This document shows positions 1 through 5,540 of a stretch of 14,223 bases of DNA, one piece after another (position 1 is the first letter of the stretch; every line of letters starts with the position of its first letter). Below the pieces are notes generated by a model. The model was not told the origin of the DNA and made no database searches. It was given only the letters and a program-made list of their open reading frames with translations. Origin of the DNA: SZUA-229 sp041589455 (GTDB taxonomy: Bacteria; Pseudomonadota; Gammaproteobacteria; SZUA-229); NCBI GenBank assembly GCA_041589455.1, contig JBFHVQ010000076.1:1-14223 (forward strand), in the 5' to 3' direction. The position numbers were made by a program, and so were the translations under genes.

Positions 1-476
1 ACCTCCTTAACCACAAGTTCATTGCTCCCTGGGGGATCTAAGACAAACGCTAGATCCAGAGCGCCATCGAGTAAATTCTGATTTAGTTGATTAGAGTCCT
101 GGACATCGGTATGCAGTCCAGTGGAAGGACTGCTGTTGTGCAACCAGACAAGCCAGTCATCCATGAAGATATCCCATAAACTTGGTAAGGCTGCAATATA
201 AAGTAGGCTGGAACCATTTTCTGGTAAAGCTACATCCTGACGAGCTCTTTGCCAGGTGTTAAGGATATTTTCAGCATAGATCACCAGTTTCGCACCCGCG
301 GGTGTTAATTCAATATTGTTTCTATCACGTGTAAATAGCAGTGTACCGACTTCTTCCTCTAGCTGTTTGATTCGTGCACTCATCGCTGATTGACTGATAA
401 ACAGATTCTGAGCTGCCCGTCCAAAGTGACGTAAGCGATTAACCTCAAGAAATGCCTTTAGTAAGCCTGTGTCCAT
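1..476 (-). CDS. hdfR: LysR-family transcriptional regulator, HdfR-like (N-terminal part)
   Basis: The minus strand reads MDTGLLKAFLEVNRLRHFGR from an ATG at 476 and stays open to the window edge (158 codons), so the C-terminal half is missing. Residues about 1-60 form the LysR winged helix-turn-helix (AAQNLFISQSAMSARIKQLE, then LFTRDRNNIELTPAG), followed by the linker helix and the start of the effector-binding domain. The opening and the RHFGRAA...FTRxRNNIxLT pattern closely match E. coli HdfR, known as an H-NS-dependent repressor of flhDC; that target is not shown here. An AGG eight bases before the ATG serves as ribosome binding site. The gene points away from the AT-rich islet, and a 13-base T-N11-A palindrome at 570-582 upstream could be an autoregulatory site. 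The LysR call is firm; equivalence to HdfR is from remembered similarity. Confidence 0.88.
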   Translation of the reverse strand, partial: MDTGLLKAFLEVNRLRHFGRAAQNLFISQSAMSARIKQLEEEVGTLLFTRDRNNIELTPAGAKLVIYAENILNTWQRARQDVALPENGSSLLYIAALPSLWDIFMDDWLVWLHNSSPSTGLHTDVQDSNQLNQNLLDGALDLAFVLDPPGSNELVVKE

Positions 477-569
477 TAAAAATACCTATTGATGAAACTC
501 TCTGATTCAATGAAGAGGCTCCTATATTAATCAAAAAATGGTTATGCCATACAAAATATTTTACTTTAA

Positions 570-582
570 TGTATTAAATACA
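570..582. promoter_or_regulatory. T-N11-A palindrome, possible LysR-type operator
   Basis: The sequence TGTATTAAATACA is a perfect dyad of two six-base arms around a central A. It fits the T-N11-A format bound by LysR-type regulators and lies about 95 bases upstream of the HdfR-like start. Binding is inferred; the dyad itself is directly visible, but short AT-rich dyads can occur by chance. Confidence 0.3.
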
Positions 583-859
583 ATCTAGATAGCCATGAAA
601 TAAATACTATTTTTGTATATTAGTGTTGAGAATATCGTTTAATAAGTACAAAACTATAAAGAAATAATGTTTGAGATAGCCTATGATGCAATATGTCATG
701 GCCTGGTTTTTCATCTGAATATGAAAAGCATAATATGCTTTACTTTACAGAGTAAGGTGTTTTACTGAGGGACACAGATGTAGAGGAAACCTCTGGCCAG
801 AGGGAAAATGGTCTGTATGAGCGCAATCTAACTAATGATAAGTAGAAAAAGGGCTTGTG

Positions 860-865
860 TATAAT
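860..865 (+). promoter_or_regulatory. Possible -10 element for the six-Cys gene
   Basis: A perfect TATAAT preceded directly by TG lies 29 bases before the ATG at 889. No good -35 hexamer sits 16-18 bases upstream, so it would be a weak or activator-dependent promoter. In AT-rich DNA such hexamers are also expected by chance. Confidence 0.3.
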
Positions 866-888
866 TAAATTTCCCATAGTTAAATAAG

Positions 889-1212
889 ATGGAAAAAATG
901 TATAAAATCACATTACTATCGTTCGTACTTATGCTCTTCACGTCCCCAGTGTATTCTGACGTAGAAGAATATGTTCAACCTCAAATTGACGGTATGCGGC
1001 TAGATTGGTGTTTGACATTAAATTCTGATTGTGGTGATTCTGTCGCATATAAATGGTGTATAAATCAAGGCTACAGTAAACCGATATATTTTAAAAAAGC
1101 AATAAATATAGGAAAGCATACGCCAACGGTTACTCTCAATAGTAGAGAGACATGTTACGTAAATGAGTGTGATAGCTTCGAAACGATAGTTTGTTATCGT
1201 AAATCGAGTTAA
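889..1212 (+). CDS. Small secreted six-cysteine protein of unknown function
   Basis: The 107-residue product starts with a signal peptide (basic MYK, hydrophobic core at about 7-19, probable cleavage after VYS at residue 23). The mature part of about 84 residues has six cysteines (41, 48, 57, 89, 94, 102) in the order RLDWC-x6-CG-x3-A-x3-WC-x2-QGY, then PT, then ETC-x4-C-x2-F-x2-IVC. I recognise this spacing (RLDWC, CG, C-QGY, C-C-F-I-C) from uncharacterised secreted proteins of bacteria and plants, but know no named function; the even number suggests three disulfides formed in the periplasm or outside the cell. Either ATG (889 or 898) is possible; 898 gives a tighter signal peptide and has GGA upstream. 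It stands alone in AT-rich DNA, with no neighbour within 400 bases on either side. A reverse-strand reading frame covers part of it but has no recognisable features. Confidence 0.72.
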   Translation: MEKMYKITLLSFVLMLFTSPVYSDVEEYVQPQIDGMRLDWCLTLNSDCGDSVAYKWCINQGYSKPIYFKKAINIGKHTPTVTLNSRETCYVNECDSFETIVCYRKSS

Positions 1213-1422
1213 AAAGTATGAAATGAAGTATCCATATAACGTCAATATTCGATTCAGTTTGAAAACCACTTCAAGCATAGCTGGCAATATCGGATGGATA
1301 ATTCTGTGAGAATGCCGTGGGCATACTAATCTGTCAATAGATATAAACCATATAGTACAAATATTGTCTAGGGTATTGATATATCTTAAAGAAAAGCGGA
1401 TCACAAATAGCAGTGCTAGTAT

Positions 1423-1448
1423 ATTACTTTCGTGACCGAGAAAGTAAT
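1423..1448. repeat. Nine-base inverted repeat in non-coding gap
   Basis: ATTACTTTC at 1423-1431 is the exact reverse complement of GAAAGTAAT at 1440-1448, with an eight-base loop. It is not followed by a T-run on either strand, so it is not a typical intrinsic terminator. A second dyad, TGTGAT (1448-1453) with ATCACA (1463-1468), directly adjoins it. Role unknown. Confidence 0.5.
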
Positions 1449-1957
1449 GTGATTGTATATTCATCACAATATATAAAAATAGAATTCAAAAATAACACAT
1501 AGAATTTATCAGAAAAGTAGCATTGTTATGGTTTAAATAGTTCTTATATGTCAGAGTGATTTATTAAGTGTATTAATGCAGAATACAGCACTACAGATTA
1601 AAGTAAGGTATATATTACAAGTAGCAAAAAACAAAAATTATGATGTTGCGTTATAAGAATTGTTCATGAATGTGACGTAGTATGATGATTACGTTTTTTT
1701 GTAAAAAATAAAAAAATTACTATGGTTAATTTATACTACTGAGACCAATGACGTTATAAATTGAGTTGAAAGATCATTACAACCAGTCGATAAAGATGGT
1801 GTAATAAAATTCAATTAAGTGAGAGCAGCATCGCATGTCATATCTGTGAAAAATCGGCAAGTTATTATTACAAAATTAGCATATAGGTAATATATTTCAT
1901 AAAACATTTCGACAGGCTAATTATTCGGTAAAAATAGGTCAAAGATAGAATTACTAA

Positions 1958-1987
1958 TAGATACTTGATTAGAGATAAAAGTATCTA
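1958..1987. repeat. TAGATACTT inverted repeat, candidate operator
   Basis: TAGATACTT (1958-1966) and AAGTATCTA (1979-1987) are perfect nine-base inverted copies separated by 12 bases. A further partial copy, TAGATACT, lies at 2005-2012 and runs into a TATAAT. The distance between arm centres is 21 bases, two helical turns, which suits a dimeric DNA-binding protein. Another exact TAGATACTT lies at 9313-9321 before the DUF302 gene. A regulatory role is inference. Confidence 0.45.
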
Positions 1988-2011
1988 CATAGGAAAATAG
2001 ATTATAGATAC

Positions 2012-2017
2012 TATAAT
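2012..2017 (+). promoter_or_regulatory. Possible -10 element for the hydrolase-thioredoxin gene
   Basis: TATAAT lies about 50 bases before the ATG at 2069, directly after a TAGATACT copy. There is no recognisable -35 hexamer at the normal distance; the inverted repeat at 1958-1987 occupies the region where an activator could bind. The hexamer is seen; promoter activity is inferred. Confidence 0.3.
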
Positions 2018-2048
2018 TGAGCGTCAGATATTAATGAGATACAAAAAT

Positions 2049-2065
2049 ATTATCTAGAAGATAAT
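2049..2065 (+). promoter_or_regulatory. Hairpin enclosing the putative ribosome binding site
   Basis: ATTATCT (2049-2055) and AGATAAT (2059-2065) form a seven-base stem with a three-base loop ending three bases before the ATG at 2069. The best ribosome binding candidate, AGAAG at 2056-2060, lies in the loop and the base of the stem, so folding would hide it. The stem is mostly A-U and weak. It decides nothing if translation starts at 2111. Confidence 0.35.
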
Positions 2066-2068
2066 CAT

Positions 2069-3376
2069 ATGAGCCATCGTCAGTTAATACTTCAATACGG
2101 TATAAATAAAATGAAATTTATATTCACACAAATGTATCATTTGATTATCAGTCTCTTTGTTTTAACTGTTTATAGCACACATTGTTATGCAAGTTTAGAG
2201 ATTAATATACCGCTTGAAACAGGAGATGAGCTGATCGCTGAACCCTATACTTCTGAGGGGGAATACCTCATTTTATGGTTCGCGCCTGAATACGGATTCC
2301 GTGATACACATCGCTCTATGGCAGAAGGCTTAAGCCAGCAGGGAATTGAAGTCTGGTTAAGTAATATACAGGAATCACTATTTATGCCGAATGGTTCATC
2401 TTCAATTAAGCAGATCAATGGCGAAGAAATTGCTGAGATGATAGATTATGCCCATAAAACTACTGGTAAGAAAATCATCGTGGCCGGAGATTCTTATGGA
2501 TCAGTTTTAGCCTTACGTGGTGTATATCAATGGCAAAAAAAGGGTAGCGAAAATTCCAGTGTAATTGGGGCAATACTATTTTCACCCTATACTTTTGCAT
2601 TTATACCGACATTGGGTGAATCGCCAGAATATTTACCGATCGTTTCATCTATTAATTTTCCAGTGATGATTTATCAGGCGAAAAACAGTGCTATTATTAG
2701 TCAGTTCGAGTCTCTGCTTGATAAACTAAGAAAGAATGATAGCCCGATTTATACACGTTACTTAAAAAATATCATGAGTTTGTTCTATGAGCCTGAGCCC
2801 ACACTTCACATGATAAGTGAGGCGCGAACATTGCCAGGAAGTATAAAGAAAATGATTCACGTTCTTGAAAAGTATGAATTTCCTGAGACTTCAGTTGCCT
2901 TAATCATTGATGACAGTGCTAAAAGTGGTATCGATACACAACTAAAATCTATAAAAGGCAATATCACTCCACTGGCTATTAATTTACCAAATTTTGATAA
3001 CACTTTCTTTAGTAAAACAGATTATAAAAACCAGGTAACATTGATAAATTTCTGGGCTACCTGGTGTCCTCCATGTATTGAAGAAATTCCTTCATTAAAT
3101 CGACTGAAAGAAAAGATGAAAGGGAAATCATTTGAAATCATCTCGATAAATTATGCAGAAGAAAAAGAGAAAATTGATAAGTTTATGCAGCAGATAAAAA
3201 TAGATTTCCCGGTACTTCTGGATAAAGATGGTAACTATGCAAATCAATGGAACGTGGTGAGTTATCCATCTACCTTCATTATCGATACTAATGGCCATAT
3301 TGCTTACGGTGTAAATGCGGCTATTGAATGGGATTCAGATGAATTGCAGCAGAAAATTAATCTACTTTTTAAGTAG
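2069..3376 (+). CDS. Exported alpha/beta-hydrolase-like / TlpA-type thioredoxin fusion protein
   Basis: The 435-residue product has an export signal (hydrophobic 23-35, likely cleavage after CYA at residue 41) and two domains. Residues about 45-275 look like an alpha/beta hydrolase, with a nucleophile elbow GDSYGS (Ser142) after strand KKIIVAG and a following strand AILFSPY. Residues about 300-435 form a TlpA/ResA-like thioredoxin domain: VTLINFWATWCPPC (Cys333, Cys336), EEIPSLNRL, SYPST with the cis-proline at 400, and TFIIDTNGHI. Such domains reduce or exchange disulfides in the periplasm. The usual acidic residue of the hydrolase triad is not obvious: the strand VMIYQAKNS has Asn206 where an Asp is common. 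Start at 2069 has the better ribosome binding site; 2111 (residue 15) gives a more usual signal peptide. The acetyltransferase gene follows 28 bases on. Substrate unknown; I infer action on a secreted partner. Confidence 0.85.
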   Translation: MSHRQLILQYGINKMKFIFTQMYHLIISLFVLTVYSTHCYASLEINIPLETGDELIAEPYTSEGEYLILWFAPEYGFRDTHRSMAEGLSQQGIEVWLSNIQESLFMPNGSSSIKQINGEEIAEMIDYAHKTTGKKIIVAGDSYGSVLALRGVYQWQKKGSENSSVIGAILFSPYTFAFIPTLGESPEYLPIVSSINFPVMIYQAKNSAIISQFESLLDKLRKNDSPIYTRYLKNIMSLFYEPEPTLHMISEARTLPGSIKKMIHVLEKYEFPETSVALIIDDSAKSGIDTQLKSIKGNITPLAINLPNFDNTFFSKTDYKNQVTLINFWATWCPPCIEEIPSLNRLKEKMKGKSFEIISINYAEEKEKIDKFMQQIKIDFPVLLDKDGNYANQWNVVSYPSTFIIDTNGHIAYGVNAAIEWDSDELQQKINLLFK

Positions 3377-3380
3377 ATTA
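3358..3380. terminator. Ten-base hairpin spanning the stop codon
   Basis: TAATCTACTT and AAGTAGATTA pair perfectly around three T, with the TAG stop codon of the fusion gene (3374-3376) inside the right arm. No T-run follows on the plus strand, so it is not a textbook intrinsic terminator; it may weaken read-through to the acetyltransferase or protect the mRNA 3' end. Confidence 0.4.
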
Positions 3381-3404
3381 ATATGTCAATAGTATAGATA
3401 AATC

Positions 3405-3914
3405 ATGCATAATATATTTGTACGCGACGAGCAAGAAGCTGATTTTTCTACCATCTCTGAAGTTACTCGATTAGCTTTCGAAACACTTGAGGTGAGTGAT
3501 AACACCGAACAGTTTGTTATCGAAGCACTTCGTGATGCAAATGCATTAACATTATCTCTGGTCGCTGAAGTCGATGGCCGGGTGGTTGGGCATATTGCAT
3601 TTTCACCCGTAACCATGTCAGATGGAACGTTGGACTGGTATGGCCTAGGTCCGGTTTCTGTGTTGCCGAAGTATCAACGGCTGGGAATTGGTAAAGCACT
3701 AATACGGGAAGGCATTTCACGATTAAAAAAACTGAAAGCTAATGGCTGTTGTCTAGTTGGTCACCCAGAATACTATCGCCAGTTTGGTTTTGAGAATATT
3801 GAAAGTTTGGTGTTTGATGGCGTTCCGAAGGAAGCATTTTTTGTGCTCCTATTTGAAGGGAAGCTGCCTCAAGGAAGGGTTACATTTCATGAGGCCTTCA
3901 ATGCAACAGGTTAA
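3405..3914 (+). CDS. GNAT-family N-acetyltransferase, YhbS-like
   Basis: The 169-residue protein has the GNAT fold: an N-terminal RDEQEADFSTISEVTRLAF helix region, the strand VVGHIAFSPV at 60-69, the GLGPVSVLPKYQRLGIGKAL segment at 80-99 with the acetyl-CoA pyrophosphate-binding loop QRLGIG (91-96), and the late motif HPEYYRQFGFE. Length and layout, including the AFSPV strand and final FHEAFN, match E. coli YhbS (167 residues), a cytoplasmic putative acetyltransferase without an assigned main substrate. No clear ribosome binding site precedes the ATG. It lies 28 bases after the fusion gene and may be co-transcribed with it; its 3' end faces sthA with an 18-base gap. GC content rises again here towards the level of the core genes. 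Confidence 0.88.
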   Translation: MHNIFVRDEQEADFSTISEVTRLAFETLEVSDNTEQFVIEALRDANALTLSLVAEVDGRVVGHIAFSPVTMSDGTLDWYGLGPVSVLPKYQRLGIGKALIREGISRLKKLKANGCCLVGHPEYYRQFGFENIESLVFDGVPKEAFFVLLFEGKLPQGRVTFHEAFNATG

Positions 3915-3932
3915 GCCGTAATTTAAGTGGGA

Positions 3933-5348
3933 TTAGCTGCTGGTTAACTGGTTTATACAATCCAGAGCTGCGGTTTTATAACATTGCGCCAGTGTTGGAT
4001 AGTTGTAAACACTATTAGCTATCACCTCCAGCTTCGCCCCGCATGTCATTGCCATTTGACCGACATGGATCAGTTCGCTGGCGGATTCACCAATAATATG
4101 CACACCAAGAATTTCACGACTAGTCTTATCTACCAGTAATTTAAATAAGCCTTTTTCATCGCCAATAATCTGTCCGCGTGCGGTACTGGCATATTTTGCG
4201 GTGCCTTTAACATAATCAATATTTGCTTCTATAAGTTCATTTTCTGTTGCGCCGATATAAGAAATTTCCGGAATGGTATAAATCGCCATGGGCAATAGCC
4301 CTGTATTTTGCAGGATTTCATTTTCAAAGGCATGTTGTACGGCAATGCGTCCCTGTTCCATGGCAGTGGATGCAAGGGAGGGCCGTCCTGCCAGATCTCC
4401 GATTATATAAATATGGGGTAGTGATGTCTGGTATTGAGAATTAATGCGCACCCAGCCGTTGTCATCGGCAACTAAACCTGCATAGTGTAAATTGAGTCCA
4501 CTATAGTTGGGCTCTCGACCTAAGGCATACAACAGCGCGCTGGCGTTAAGTGTGTCACCATTATCAGTCAGGGCAATGACGCCCTTATCGCTACGTCTAA
4601 TCTCCTTAATGCGTGTTTTCAGTAACAGCTGTATATCCATTGCGGTCAGATTTTCATTGAGTACGCTTGTAATGTCAGCATCCATATAGGCCAGCACCTG
4701 TGCATGGGAATCTACCAGCGTGACCCGGCTGCCCAGTGCGGCGAAAATGGTCGCAAACTCACAGGCAATGACGCCACCACCCACGACAATCAGTGACTCG
4801 GGTAGATCAGACTGTTTTAAGAGTGAAGTAGAATCGAGAATGCATTCTTTATCGAATGGAATAGCATCGGGTCGTCTGGGACGGGAGCCGGTAGCCAGAA
4901 TAATAACCGCTGCACTGATATGTTGCGGTGTTGAAGTATTGTTTTCGTTATTTGTTGGAATTATCTGACAGGTATGAGCATCAGTAAAGCTGGCCTCGCC
5001 ATGAATCAGAGTGATATGGTAATCATTCAGCTCCTTGAGTATCTGTTGTGCTTTACGATCCACTACCTGATTTTTCAGGGAGAGGGCATCCGCAAGAAAT
5101 CCAGGTAGGTTGGCGGTGTTGCCATGTAAGGTGCCACGCATTCCCGGGCTGGCTGAACGAGTCGCCAGATAAGCCGCTTCGCGTAAGGCTTTGCTGGGGA
5201 TGGTGCCGGTTTGCAAACTGGCACCACCGACATAGAGTTTGCGCTCTACTATAGCAACCCGCTTGCCTAATTTAGCAGCACTAATGGCGGCTGACTGGCC
5301 GCCAGGGCCAGAGCCAATTACTAGCAGGTCGTAATCATAACGGTTCAT
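3933..5348 (-). CDS. sthA: Soluble pyridine nucleotide transhydrogenase (Si-specific)
   Basis: This 471-residue flavoprotein transfers hydride between NADPH and NAD+ (or the reverse) in the cytoplasm, balancing the two pools. An FAD-binding GSGPGG lies at 12-17, a second Rossmann motif VVGGGVIACEFA at about 188-199, and a second FAD contact IIGDLAGRPSLAS near 315-327. In the active-site stretch GGASLQTGTIPSKAL (41-55), the two cysteines of dihydrolipoamide dehydrogenase are replaced by Ser44 and Thr49. The C-terminal NYPTLAQCYKTAAL matches the NYPTMAEAY segment of E. coli SthA and lacks the His of disulfide reductases. Together these exclude a lipoamide dehydrogenase or mercuric reductase. 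E. coli SthA keeps the first of the two cysteines, so loss of both is a small difference. An insertion rich in Asn and Thr lies near 131-141. The gene is divergent from mnmG and convergent with the acetyltransferase. Confidence 0.9.
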   Translation of the reverse strand: MNRYDYDLLVIGSGPGGQSAAISAAKLGKRVAIVERKLYVGGASLQTGTIPSKALREAAYLATRSASPGMRGTLHGNTANLPGFLADALSLKNQVVDRKAQQILKELNDYHITLIHGEASFTDAHTCQIIPTNNENNTSTPQHISAAVIILATGSRPRRPDAIPFDKECILDSTSLLKQSDLPESLIVVGGGVIACEFATIFAALGSRVTLVDSHAQVLAYMDADITSVLNENLTAMDIQLLLKTRIKEIRRSDKGVIALTDNGDTLNASALLYALGREPNYSGLNLHYAGLVADDNGWVRINSQYQTSLPHIYIIGDLAGRPSLASTAMEQGRIAVQHAFENEILQNTGLLPMAIYTIPEISYIGATENELIEANIDYVKGTAKYASTARGQIIGDEKGLFKLLVDKTSREILGVHIIGESASELIHVGQMAMTCGAKLEVIANSVYNYPTLAQCYKTAALDCINQLTSS

Positions 5349-5373
5349 TACTTCATGGAATTCCTATGTCAGG

Positions 5374-5395
5374 GTGCAATAGTCAGTGACTGCAC
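5374..5395. promoter_or_regulatory. Dyad in the sthA-mnmG divergent spacer
   Basis: GTGCA (5374-5378) and TGCAC (5391-5395) enclose a second dyad, AGTCA-G-TGACT (5381-5391). The element lies 26-47 bases upstream of the sthA ATG. It could be an operator or a leader hairpin for sthA; no known regulator motif is recognised. Confidence 0.3.
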
Positions 5396-5486
5396 ATAGT
5401 GCCAAGTAAGTTTGTTATTAATGACTAGCATAATATATGCCGCTTAACAGATAACATGTTCAGATGAAGCTAATTACATTAAGTTT

Positions 5487-5495
5487 TGCTAAAAT
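5487..5495 (+). promoter_or_regulatory. Possible extended -10 promoter for mnmG
   Basis: TGCTAAAAT matches the extended -10 form TGnTATAAT with one mismatch and lies 45 bases before the mnmG ATG. The -35 region is weak, which extended -10 promoters tolerate. An AAGG at about 5526-5529 is the likely ribosome binding site. Confidence 0.38.
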
Positions 5496-5540
5496 TGGCG
5501 AATTAATAACCACAACCCGTTTTATAAGGTTTTTCAGCCC

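Larger units (their letters stand above)
477..888. other. Non-coding AT-rich gap between hdfR and the six-Cys gene
   Basis: I see no convincing gene here. The stretch holds the leader of the minus-strand regulator, a T-N11-A palindrome at 570-582 and, near its right end, a TATAAT hexamer at 860-865. It is clearly more AT-rich than the sthA to atp part of the window. Confidence 0.5.
1213..2068. other. 856-base AT-rich non-coding gap with inverted repeats
   Basis: No reading frame here looks like a protein gene: candidates are very short or are low-complexity reverse frames. Visible structure consists of a small hairpin at 1312-1324, two adjoining inverted repeats at 1423-1468, a T-run/A-run stretch near 1693-1717, a nine-base inverted repeat at 1958-1987 and a hairpin at 2049-2065. 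There is no tRNA-like fold. The gap could be degraded former coding DNA, a regulatory region or the site of an unrecognised small RNA. Confidence 0.5.

Noticed and set aside
322..337. CACGTG-centred sequence as a possible parS
   Set aside because: Only the central six bases and part of the flanks fit; it matches about 11 of 16 positions and lies within the coding part of the LysR gene.
1223..1309. 28-codon plus-strand frame after the six-Cys gene
   Set aside because: No ribosome binding site and no hydrophobic or toxin-like pattern; a frame of this length is expected by chance.
1018..1467. 149-codon minus-strand reading frame
   Set aside because: It lies antisense to the six-Cys gene, has no ribosome binding site or recognisable motif, and reads as AT-rich low-information sequence full of Ile, Tyr and Leu.
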